DNA of 64,000 nucleotides from NCBI GenBank assembly GCA_026874595.1, contig CM049308.1, positions 38,281,027 to 38,345,026 of the forward strand. The letters are read 5' to 3'. Positions within the stretch are counted from its first letter, which is position 1; each line of letters opens with the position of its first letter. Of the stretch, positions 1 through 11,900 are shown piece after piece. Below the pieces are notes generated by a model. That model saw only the letters and a list, made by a program, of their open reading frames with translations, did not search any database and was not told the origin of the DNA. This DNA comes from Sipunculus nudus. Taxonomy: Eukaryota > Annelida > Sipuncula > Golfingiida > Sipunculidae. Both the position numbers and the translations under genes were made by a program.

Positions 1-227
1 TCCGTAAATGAACGGTAAGCCTGCCTGAGCAGTGAGAAATTTTTGTTCGGGCCATTTTGAATTTTTAGAAGATGACATTAAATATGTTGATGTGAATGCA
101 TATCTGTAAAAAAAGTTAAACGTATGATAAAGCAACTTTATTTGAAAAAGAAAATGTGTTTACTGTTTAATCAGCAGATACTTGCTTTCACGGTGGTCGA
201 TGGTCTTGAAGTGGAAGAGTCAGTGTA

Positions 228-230
<3 letters not shown>

Positions 231-296
<66 letters not shown>
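231..296. repeat. (TA)n microsatellite
   Basis: An uninterrupted run of TA dinucleotides of about 66 bases. It lies directly before a long inverted repeat at 310-397. Confidence 0.95.
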
Positions 297-302
<6 letters not shown>

Positions 303-309
303 CATACAT

Positions 310-397
310 ACATGGGAAAATTAACCTTTTCAGACACAGACACACTACAATATAATATACATAGTGTCTGTGTCTGAAAAGGTTTATTTTTCCATGT
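310..397. repeat. Long inverted repeat (hairpin)
   Basis: The left arm (310-346) and right arm (363-397) are reverse complements apart from two small gaps. The core AACCTTTTCAGACACAGACA is identical, and the loop is about 16 bases. It may be a MITE remnant that carried the adjacent (TA)n tract. Confidence 0.8.
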
Positions 398-1149
398 TTT
401 CACGTTAATCTCGAGTAATTTGACACCATAGGACAAATTAAGCGACGGGTCTGTCGCAGCGCCATCTATCAGAAACAACACCAGGGTATCCCAGGGGGAA
501 CTCGGTCCATGGGACCTCCTGTCGAACTCAAGCGCAACTTTCAAATTCCAAAAGGGAAAAATATTTCAATCTCAATAACCTAACAATCTGTATAGTTATC
601 ACTCAGAACAGGGGTGTAACAGTGAAATGTATGAACACCTGTTTGTTACTACCCTATAAACGACACACAACAATTGTCTGATATCGTGGTTATTACATTA
701 TTGGACGTTATTACAATTTGGGCTGCTCGGTCCAACCTGTATTGTAATATCGCTGCCTATTGTAATAACTGATCATGATACTATTGTCCACAAATAACAA
801 AATAGTTCTTAACTGGAATAAAATGAAAATAAATAATAATTTCCAGAATAAAGCAATAATTGTCTTAAAATTATCCGTTCATATTATCCAGCTTATTTTT
901 ATTTAGATAAATTACTTATATGATATATAACATTAATTATCGTATAATTAATATATAACATATAATATTATATTAATAATAATTTAATTGACGGGCAAAT
1001 GCGGCGATTCCCTAGCCCTCTAAACAGTATTTAACAGTTTATCACAAATAAGTGTTTGTTAAAATCACAACTAACATGTCTATAGGTATCGATTTGTGTG
1101 TGGTATCACAGTATTCACATTTGTTTTACCAAATCTGGTGTCCAAAAAC

Positions 1150-1336
1150 CATTGCAACCGCAACCCCTAATGTAATAAAATATTATAACAATAGGGGTTG
1201 CAAATACAACCCCTATTGTAATAATTATAACAATAGTGCACGTTATTACAATAGGGGTTGTGAGAAACAACTCATTTGTAACCCCTAATGTAATAATTAT
1301 TACAATAGGGGTCGTTATTACAATAGGGGACGTAAC
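1150..1336. repeat. Cluster of inverted AATAGGGGTTG motifs
   Basis: The motif TTACAATAGGGGTTG and its reverse complement recur about seven times. A near-perfect palindrome has arms 1184-1200 and 1207-1223. Related TTATTACAAT motifs occur at about 705-770. This is probably a palindromic MITE or a short satellite; no function is evident. Confidence 0.7.
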
Positions 1337-1883
1337 AGACCTGGCAGGATGGTGTTGTTATACACTCCTCGGCCTCTGAATTAAGCCCCACTATTTATCA
1401 CTGCTCAAGTCCTACCCCCTTGTAACTGATAAATATGTGTCGATCAGTTGATTTATCAGTCTATAGGTCAACAGGTGTAAACCAAGAGAGGCCTAACATT
1501 TAATAAAGTCGCGGTCTTTCTGCAGGTTACTGTACAAACTATTGCTTGGTCAGCGGCCACTGACCTTTCTCGTTTTCTTTTTGTATGGGACATAACTAAA
1601 TTAAAAGTTATAAGCCTTAATTGAATTCAGACATATCCGCGCGGCATCGCCGGAGGACGGGGTTTCCAGGGGCCGTAGCTTCTGTTAGATGGCGCTACCT
1701 CAACCTTCGTAAAATAAAGTTAAATTGCTCAGGATTAATGAGCCACTCCAGCCACTAGGCAGCGACAATGCTCAACTTATGGATAAGAATGTAATAAACT
1801 GTGGATAAATTAATAATCTAAATATGTAAATTAATTACGATAAATCTGAAAAAAAATAGATAAAATGAAAGATGTTACAGCAC

Positions 1884-1901
1884 GGGGGGGGGGGGGGGGG
1901 G
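1884..1901. repeat. Poly-G tract
   Basis: A run of 18 G residues on the plus strand, between low-complexity A+T-rich DNA and unique sequence. Confidence 0.95.
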
Positions 1902-2037
1902 CAAGTGCGCCCCCTCTGGATCTGCCACTGTAAATATTACTACTAGGTCCATAATGTCTCACATCTAGGCAACTGACACTCAGTGATATCAGTTAAAGCA
2001 TTGTCGGCTGAGCAGTCCCTGTAGTAAGGACTGTCTA

Positions 2038-2068
2038 GGCAGCCGACAATGCGGACATGTCGGCTGCC
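2038..2068. repeat. GC-rich hairpin with GGCAGCCGACA arms
   Basis: GGCAGCCGACA is followed after a short loop by TGTCGGCTGCC. Further copies of the half-site occur at about 2003 (TTGTCGGCTG) and 2094-2130 (GCAGCCGGCG and ATCGGCTGCC). The group lies about 600 bases before the asparaginase start codon. Confidence 0.65.
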
Positions 2069-2599
2069 TGACAGTCCATGGGTCTGACACTCCGCAGCCG
2101 GCGTACATTATCGGCTGCCTAAACTCTTCATATAATTAAATTGGGTCTACGTGCCTGTATGCCTGCCCGCGTGTGGACCAACCAGTATTGTCTGTCATTT
2201 TTTATATTTGAAAGCTCACATGTACACTAAATGATTCATACTTATAACACCGTTGGTTGGACCTATTAATGGGTGCGCTTGAGGTGCGGGTATTGAAGAT
2301 ACAGTATTAAAGGTCACCGCTAACATTGGCGCGATCATGATTTTAAGGTCATCTATTATTTGTGGAACTAAACTACACGGGTAATTTTGGACTCTATTAC
2401 GGTTATAATGGAGTTAAAGGACCTAATGTTTCAGCGTTTACGCCAGTTTAAGTGAGTTGGGATTTTAAACTGACAAAAAAATATGAGTCTGATATTTGTC
2501 ACATCACAGCTGTTAACGTGATGGTGAAAATTATGGGTCGCTGGTGACCGGTTACACGTGCGTGTGTTGTGGGATGATGAAAAACTTACAAGGAGGTGT

Positions 2600-2697
2600 G
2601 TCCTGATTCTGAAATTTGATTGGCAAAGGCGTAAACGCTGTGACCAATCACAGCAAAGTATATACGTCATCGCCATTGATTTGCCTGAGAAGAAAGC
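2600..2697 (+). promoter_or_regulatory. Probable core promoter / 5' UTR of ASPG
   Basis: Just before the start codon there is an inverted CCAAT box (ATTGG, 2619-2623), a direct CCAAT box (CCAATCA, 2644-2650), a TATA-like GTATATA (2658-2664) and a CRE-like TACGTCAT (2663-2670). The TATA-like and CRE-like motifs overlap. If the TATA-like motif is used, the 5' UTR would be very short. The motifs are visible, but the transcription start is inferred. Confidence 0.4.
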
Positions 2698-2944
2698 ATG
2701 GCGGACGACTGTCCGATCTCTCCGGGACTCCTTGATGAAAATCGTCCCAAATTCGGCCTGTTTGTCACCCAACCGAGTGTTGTCAGTTCAGACCTACGTC
2801 AGTATGACCCTGAAGCTTATGAACCCAAGCTCTTAAAAGATTATGCCGGGAGTATTGAATCAGACGATCTTGAAACCGCCACTGAGAGTCGAATTCTGGT
2901 CCTGTACACTGGCGGAACCATCGGCATGCGTGTCCATGACGGGG
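2698..2944 (+). CDS. ASPG: ASPG coding exon 1
   Basis: Residues 1-82 plus one base (phase 1). The start ATG sits in AAGCATGGC, a good initiation context. The leader is acidic and hydrophilic, then runs into the first catalytic strand, [14 protein letters not shown], which carries the nucleophilic Thr74. The donor is G|GTAAGT at 2945. No signal peptide or membrane segment is seen, which fits a cytosolic enzyme. Confidence 0.93.
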
Positions 2945-5900
2945 GTAAGTCGAGAACTCAAACCCAAAAATCTCTTATAATTTCACTTAAATAAATAACC
3001 AATCTGCGTGTATTTCACTCTGGTGATCAGTATCTTTTTGATACACATAAACAAAAGCATATTCTGTCATTTGTTGCCCGGTGCCTCCCTGATTTGTGTG
3101 GACGTGACGGATTTATTGACCCGTGACACGCATGCTTGTGTTTATGTCGACAGCCGGTAATGTTATGTGATCGTGTTGACTGTCAGGGGGAACAGACAGC
3201 CAGTCATGCGAGACTGAATAGCCTACTGACACTGTTGACTCCATATTCGCGAGGTTAATATTTCGCGATTTTTCCTTTTTCAGTGTTTTAAGAGGGTTTA
3301 ATTTTCGCGATCTCGCCATACAATAATATAAAGTACACACTGTAGTCTGTATGATTGTATCCTTTATTGTTAGGCCAAAATAAAAAAAAGGTATGGTTCT
3401 CAGGCACTTTTTTCAGAAATCAATGCGGGCCGGCGTTTTTTTTATTTTTAAGTTTTTGGTATGTTTCTATAAAAATGTCAAATGATAAGGGAAAAGCATG
3501 ATAATTACAGATTTATATTGCTAAACAAGTAAAAGTACAACATAACAAAGGAAATTGTATGATTTTCTCTTCTTGAAAGAAATGTCCGAGCGGCTGTTGT
3601 TAAAATTGGTAACTTACTTTGAAAAATCAAAATTTTTGATGCGGGGGTTTAAAATTGATGCGGGCGGTGCCTGAGAACCATACCTTTTTTTTTTTTTGCC
3701 TTAGACCCAGTTGTTTTTATGAATAGATCTATACAGAATCACATCTGGGTCTACCTTTAATTAATTGTACAAAATAGCTAACATGCAAGGACATTCTTTC
3801 CGATATATATCAGAAGTATGAATGACATTTGGAAAATTATAATCAGACAGTATTGACAGATGATTTAAAAGATATCATGTTAATCATATTATCTGTCTTT
3901 GACATGTCCATGAATGATATAACAGAAATCTGTTAATATAAATATTTGAAGAATTTTTCCTTTGTGAGGCTACAGGCATAGGTAATTTATATAAGATGTC
4001 ATTGAGACTATAATTTAAATGAATGTTCAGCTTAAATGCTTTGTTATTTGTGGATCTTAATCTGATGGTTTTATCAGTGTGACAAACTGACAATATCCCA
4101 AAGTGCAAATATTACGATTTTGAAACCCTCACAATATGAAGCTAACCACAATATCAGTGTTTCTTATCAGTGAGAGTTGTGTCCTTTTATGTGACACTGT
4201 GGAAGGGCTTTATCAAAATGATATGAGTAATAATATTAAAATAAGTAAACTAATGAACTAGGTTTGTGGCCAGTACTGACAGTAACAATCCATTAATTAT
4301 CTCATCAGTGCATTTTTACTTCTCTCAAAACTTTACCTTAAGATATGTTACATTGTACAATGTACAAGTCCGCAATAATATAAATCTATATGGTAGTCTA
4401 TAATAGTTCATTTCAAAATGTGTTTTTTTTATTGTTCATAAATATGAAGATCATCAAACTACATCACATAAAATGATTTCCAAAAAAATTAATTTTATTT
4501 TCAAATAATTAGCTATTCTTATTAAGTAATAGTTCATATTATATTTCCACTGCATTGACCTATCATGATATTAAGACTAATCAGGCATCGAGAAAGGTTA
4601 CAACTTCCAAGATTAAGAAAGAACAGGCCAAAGTGCATTGGTGAAAGTCAGATGAGACTGGCATCAACAGGGATATCAGTCTGTAAATCAACCACCTTGA
4701 CCTTTAACTTCAGTTCTAGAGAGGATGTGGTAAGCTTACCAGCTGATATAATTTAGATTCAGCTTAGAGATTATTTCTATGCCAGCCATACATCATAATA
4801 TTACCATTATTAACATTCCTCATTCTCAGTGAACTTCCATGGTCATGAGGAAGAGCACAGGGATTAAAGCTTGGAGATCAAAAGTTTGAATCTCGGTCAA
4901 GTTGGTAAGATTTTCACAGACAGCCCCCACCCAGGATGAGTACTCTGCAGGCTAGATGGGGAGACTCTGCCCAACAGTAATGTTTCATTCACAAACAATT
5001 CCGTAACGAGTGTGCCTTTCAGGGGTTCCTCTGTGTTATAAACAAGTGATGGGGATGACACACACCCAGGATTTGCAGGAGTAGTACAACCAAGCCTGGT
5101 TGACACCAGGATTATCGTGTGATAGCCCCTGCCACATAGTTTGAACATGGAATAGAACTCTGCAGATATACATAGTACTTAGTTAAGGCAGCATTAAAAA
5201 TGGAGGTAGTTATCTCCACTAAAAAAAAACTCAAGAGTCTTGTATCCACATCCACTAGATCACCGATCAGTCCCTGCCCCATGATCTTTTTTGGGGCCCA
5301 CGTTTTGGGGGTCACCTAGGCACCATTACACCCCGCCCCTATCACCTCGATATGTGGCCCCTTGGATCTGCATGTGTATTTAATACTACATAACTTAGAG
5401 CTTTTATTAACATTGGATATATCGAGTATGTACAGGTGATATATACTCCGGGAAGACATGGCTTACTTGGTTAACCTAGGTCAACATTAAACTTATAATG
5501 CATATTTAAATCCAAAACTTTTCATATTTACAATATGCCATATCCTCTCTGTACATTCTCCATTTGGCCTTGACACTTTGTGAGACTATTTCAGGACATG
5601 GCAAATCACTAGTCTATGGGAAAACCAGACAAGTTACCCTTTGTTAATATGTCCTTGGTTAGAATGTCAACAGAATAGACCGTTTTATCTGATAGGAAAA
5701 CAGGACACTTGCCCACAACTAGGACTTATAAATAGGGGTCCTGGAGTACTTCTGTCCCAGCTAATGCTGAGCAAGTACTGGAGTCCAAAATTTGGACTCC
5801 CACATACTGAAGTGGGAATATACATTACTGAAGTCAATGAAGTGAAAACATATATTGCTTGTGCTGGGGAAAGAGTACCTTATGTGCTTACCATCTAAAT

Positions 5901-8900
5901 ACAGGTGTCCCATATCAAGATGACACAATTCATATACTAAGTTACTTATCAGTGACATGTTTGGGGGTGCCGATTAAGCCTGTTAATCTATACATCAGGT
6001 CTCTGGTTACACTTCTTCTCTCCCAGTTTTACTATTCTTTATTCCATAACCTCGGTCCACCTTATTTGTTTCACTATTTCTTTTAATTTTTTTTTCTTTC
6101 AATTTTAAAGTTCTAAATTTCATCTTTCATCAAGGGAGGAAGCATGGGGTTTTAAGGTAATTTGAAATGATACAGGTTATGAAATAAATACTTGGCATCT
6201 TTTGTACAAAGTACCAACGCTTCGGGCCATTCCCTGTGACATAGGAGAGCCATATATGTACTGTGGTTGCCTTTTTGGTCTCCAGGGTTTTAATTGCATG
6301 ATATTCTGAATTTCACAAATGTGAAATAATCCTGAATATTATACCCCAGGGAATAGAATATATCCTCTACAAAGATGAACAAGAGAGGATGATGCATCTA
6401 TATCTGCACAAAAGGACTCATTGTCAAAACTTTGAAAACATGGTCCATTAATCAACAACCTAATTTGTGCATACAAGCATTACTTATTGTAAAAAAATCA
6501 GTAATCACAGATGAAATATAAAAGGTCAAATCATCACTTTTACAAAAATGAGTGAGGCATTGTGGAGTTCATTCTAGATTACAATAAAAACAAATAAGCA
6601 GAAATCAAACCCTCAAGAAATGTTCAAAATGAATATAAAGCTCACCACAGTATGTTAATATAACAGGGATCTTTTGTACAGGTAATGTCACTTATCCCAG
6701 TTAAAGATGTCCGGTGAGGCTTTACAATATTTCTGTTTTGTCACCTTCATTTTGAATTTACTGTATGGATTTCATACAAGGGAGGGGGATGCTTTTCTGC
6801 CAGATAATAGCCACACTTTTCTGTTTTGCCGCTGGGGAAAAAAGGTAAGCTTGCATATTACATAAGTTATTATTAGTAACAGGGTGACAGGGGTGGTGGA
6901 ATTAGGGTATAGTCTGTAGTGTCCAAATTCATCACTTGATTTCATGACTGTAAACAGCATGGTCTGGGAATTCTCAGAGAGGATATTTCCTGGTGGTAAT
7001 TTCTTGGAATTCCCGCCCTGGGAAATACCCCCTTTTGGGAATTACCAAGAAATCTCACCCTTGGAATTATTACATGTGACCAGGAAATAAAGGTACTAAA
7101 GGTATTATGATAGCTGAAGTCCATTCCACTATAACACTGACTTGTTTAGATAGTCATATTTGCAGCTAAGGGAAGTATACATGATTACCTGAACATTTTC
7201 AGGAAGGATTGCATGGTTTTAGTCACCCAGTGGTTAAAACAGGTTAAAAACACGGTTAAAACCACCCCAGCTAAAACAGGTTGAGACCTTGCAAATATTC
7301 AAACAAGCATGGCCTTCTTAGTTCTTCCAAGTAGCTATGATATTCAAATTTTTATCTGAATACTTCAGCTAATACTGAACCTATATATAATTAGGTATCT
7401 CAGACACCCTGTAGTGTCCACATAAGTAAACTTATTTTTTTTCTGTATTAAAACCAGATGTAAGGTGTAAATGAGACTTGATAAACATAAATTCCAAAAA
7501 CAGGCAGGAGCAGTTACCTGCATTGTAATAATAATTTATAAACAACATATGAAATATACAAAAAAACTGTAGAAAGGTATGACTATTTATCCTATAATTC
7601 CCAGTATTTGTGGAAGAAGGTAAGGAATTCCCACTGCCCTGGGAAATATGCTTATTGTATCCGCCAAAACAGAGTTTTGCGGATACTATGTTTTCAGCTG
7701 CACGCCGCCGCCACCGCCACGTAGGTGTCCGGAGAACTCCTCCGTAACCGCTGGGTGGAATTTTACGAAACCCGGGATTATGTCCGGTTGACATGTGAAC
7801 TGCTGCGCCCCGATTTTGTTTTTACCTTTGACCTTTCCTCTGCGCTCTGCGTCCGTTTGTGCGTCTGTTTCCACACATAAACCCACGTATCTTGGGAACC
7901 CTTTGACCGATCAGGAAAATTTTTTTACACAAATGTAGCCCTTGGAGAGCTTTATAACATACACAAAAAATGGTGGCCCCACCTGCAACCATGTTTGCAC
8001 AGTGTCCATCTGTTCGTCTACCTTGGGTTAAAATCACTCATATCTCTGCAGTGACTTGACTTATTCACCTGAAATTCGGCATGCGTATACATCTTGGATA
8101 GCTTTTTTGATTTTATGACAGATGGTGCCACCTACATTCACGTTTACGCTGCAGACATCCAAGCTCATATCTCAGGAACCATTTGACCGATCAGGAAATT
8201 TTTTTTGCACAAATGTAGCCCTTGGAGAGCTTTATAACATACACAAAAAATGATGGCGCCACCTGCAACCATGTTTGCACAGTGTCCATCTGTTCGTCTG
8301 CCTTGGGTTAAAATCACTCATATCTCTGTGGTGACTTGACTAATTCACCTGAAATTTGGCATGCGTATACATCCTGGATAGCTTTTCTGATTTTATGACA
8401 GGTGGCGCCACCTACATTCACGTTTACGCTGCAGACATCCAAACTCATATCTCGGGAACCGTTTGACCGATCAGTAAAATTTTTTTGCACAAATGTAGCC
8501 CTTGGAGAGCTTTATAACATACACAAAAATGTCAGCGCCACCTGCAACCATGTTTGCACAGTGTCCATCTGTTCGTATGCCTTGGGTTAAAATCACTCAT
8601 ATATCTCTGCAGTGGTTTGACTAATTCACCTGAAATTCGGCATGCTTATACATCCTGGATAGCTTTTCTGATTTTATGATGGGTGGCGCCACCTACATTC
8701 AAGTGTACGCTGCAGACATCCAAGCTCATATCTCGGGAACCGTTTGACCAATTGGGCCAAAATTTTGCATGTGTATAAATCTCACATAGCTCTTTATCAT
8801 ACGCAAAACTGGTGGCGCCACCTGCAGCCATTTTTGCACAGCTGCTGTCTGTTTGTCAGCCATGGGATAAAATCACTCATATTTCGGCAGTGGTTTGACA

Positions 8901-11900
8901 TATCTGCCTAAAATTTTGCAAGTTTATACATCCCCGACAGCTCTCTTGATTTTATTACAGGTGGCGCCACCTGCATTCTAGTTTATGCAGCAGATATCCA
9001 AGCTCATATCTTGGGAACCGTTTGACCGATTGGGCCAAAGTTTGCATGTGCATAGTTCTCACATAGCTCTTTATCATACGCTAAACTGGTGGCGCCACCT
9101 GCAACCCTTTTTTGCACAGCGTCCATCTGTTTGTCTGCCAAGGGCAAAAATCACTCATATACATGTAGTGGTTTGACTTATCTGCCTTAAATTTTGCATA
9201 TGTATACAACTTGGACGGCTTTCTGGATTTTGTGGTAGGTGGCGTAACCTACATACACAATTTGGCTGCAGACATCCATGCTAATATGCAACACTTCACT
9301 CTATTTCCCCTTGCCACTCAATCCATGCCTCACTTCACCCGTTCCACTCTGATTTAGGTGGATACAAGTAGTCGCTTGTCGACTACCTGTATTCTTGTTT
9401 TCTTGGAAATTGGCAACCCTGACTGTGATTTACCATTCGCCTGTGGCTGTCATTTCCACAAATTTTGTATTTGTTACAGGGTTCACTTGAAAGGTTATTG
9501 GTTATTTAACTAAAAATTTCACTTTTTTATTTCTTTCACAGTTTTATCCCATGCCAAGTATTATTAGAAGTTCCATGCAAACTGTTGTTTTCTGTCTTGA
9601 AACAAAAGTAAAGGGGGGGGGGACACCAAAAGATGTAATTTATGTAGGAGAATTATTATGCAGTTGTTAACAAGAACCAACTGAGGGAAGTTCCAGGCAA
9701 TTTTGCTTTTTAAGTTCTGTTAACAGGTACTTTTATAGTTATCTTTCATGAAATTGAGTAATATATATTAACAAGTTCATATGTTGCATATTTTTAAACA
9801 CAAAATGATATACTGTCTGAAAAACTGTGACCTTAGGCAAGTATATACATGTATATGGCAGATACACAAAACCAGATGGGTTTTGCAACGTATGCTGAAT
9901 ATGACTCTTTATGAGATATGCTGTTTATTAATGTAAACATTTATTGCATTGATTATAATCCATCATATATTATGTGAAAAGGGTCACCCAGGCAAACAGG
10001 CCTAAATGTTTTGTGAATTATAATAAAATTATTGGAGAGGGAAAAGTGAATGCTCAACATAAAAGAGCTGCCTGGCTCCAAGAACATTATGAATCATCAA
10101 TTTTATATTTTTTGAAATCATATTAATGAACCCTTATATATACTTTAACCAGGGTTGGCACAATCTTCCCGGAGGGAAGGGAAGGGAAGGGAAGAAATAC
10201 TTTCTTCCCGGAAGGGAAGAAATACTTTCTTCCCACCATTTCTTCCCAGGGAAGAAATAGATTTACAACATACCTGTCATTCACGTTGTTCAAGTGACAT
10301 TTTGGCATATCATATTTGTGCAAATCAGAGAGACAACTTTTGTTATATAAAAAGCTTGCAAACAGACCCTTAGTAGGTGATTGTTATGTGATTTGAGTGA
10401 TGGGGCTGGATGGTATAGTCTTTAGCCGAGTTGTTGTTGCTGGTGCTGAAGGCTTGGCTTCTGCTGAGTGATTAAGATGAGTACATACACTGCAGGGATG
10501 GAGTTTGGCTTGTAGAGTTGAGCTGGTGTTTGGCTGAATAATTAGGATGAACTCAACATGAGTACATACCCTGCAGGGGTGGAGTTTGGCTTGGACAGTT
10601 GAGCTGAGTAATTAGGATGAACTCAACATCAACTCACACTCCAGTGGACTTGAGCTGGTGTTTGGGTGAATAATTAGGATGAACTCAACATGAGTACATA
10701 CCCTGCAGGGGTGGAGTTTGGCTTGGACAGTTGAGCTGAGTAATTAGGATGAACTCAACATCAACTCACACTCCAGTGGTGCCTGCACTGTGGGGTTGGT
10801 TTTCCAGCTGAGTAATTAAGATGAGCTCAAGCTGAGTTCATTTTGAGTAACTGCTCACTAATGAGTAGATTACTTAGTTACTGGTCTAGAGGAGGGCTGA
10901 TATAACCTGACCATATAAAACATTGACATTACTGATCTGCCTCAGTCTGGATGAGTGAGATAAAGTGTCAGTGTCACTGTTCTCAGTTTGTCAGTTTGAT
11001 GATTTTATAATGTACAAGGGTGGCAGGAATAGGAAGCCAGTATGGGCTCACTACACAGAAATCCAGACAGATGGAAAAATGATGGTTGAATGCAACTACT
11101 GCAAAAGTAAACAGCTGCCTAAAGCATGCAGAATGGAGAATCACTATAATAAGTGTACCAGCAAGCCAAGTGTTACAGCACCTGTGGGAAATAAGCGCCC
11201 ACTGATTTCCGAAGATGTCTGCGAACAACCACCTGCCAAGAAGATATCACAAGGCGGCCTTGATGCTCATGTGTTGCGCACATCAGAGAGTTCAAAGAAC
11301 AAGATTGACCAGAACCTAGCCAGATTTTTCTTCGCCTGTAATGTTCCCTTCTCAGTTGTGGATCATCCATCCTTCCTGGCATTGTTAGAGACTCTACGAC
11401 CAGGGTATGCACCGCCAACCAGGAAGACACTGGCAGGAAAACTTCTGGATCAAGTCTGCACGGAACTGGAGAACGAAATGAAGAAGGACCTGCAGGACCA
11501 GGTGGTTACCCTCGTGGAAGATGGATGGTCCAATATACATAATGACCCTGTGGTTGCAACATGCTTACAGACAGACTCTAAAACCTACTTTCTGGATGGT
11601 ATTGAAACTTGTGATCTTCCAAAAACTGCTGAAAACTGTAAGAACTTATGTCAACAGAGCATAAAGAATGCTGAACAGCGCTTTGGTTGTGTTGTAAAAA
11701 ATATAGTTACAGACAACGCAAAGAACATGGAGAGGATGAGGGATGCCCTTCAAAAAGACGATCCAGAATTGAATGTCTACGGTTGCTCAGCTCACTGGTT
11801 GAACTTACTTGGTGCTGATTTGACTCCTACTGCTGTCATCAAACACATTGTAGAGATAACAAGTACTACCGTAATCATCATCGTCCATCAGCCTGGTTGA

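Larger units (their letters stand above)
1..2697. other. Upstream intergenic DNA, no gene recognised
   Basis: I see no supported coding exon here. The stretch contains a (TA)n tract, a 35-bp-arm hairpin beside it, a cluster of inverted AATAGGGG motifs, an 18-base G run and a GCAGCCGACA hairpin. The last 100 bases look like the promoter of the asparaginase gene. Reading frames in this stretch are short and show no recognisable domain. Confidence 0.6.

Noticed and set aside
188-544. 118-codon open frame on the minus strand
   Set aside because: Its C-terminal half is a Tyr-Ile run translated from the (TA)n tract, and the rest crosses the hairpin. No family match.
2431-2772. 113-codon minus-strand frame over the ASPG start
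   Set aside because: Overlaps the probable promoter and exon 1; no recognisable product.
4836-4910. Possible tRNA-Glu gene
   Set aside because: The head aligns with tRNA-Glu only loosely, the stems are broken and a SINE-like body follows. Treated as a SINE remnant.
10965-11009. Upstream ATG of the hAT transposase frame
   Set aside because: The 15 residues before the second ATG (11010) do not look like the family; the second ATG sits just before the BED finger.
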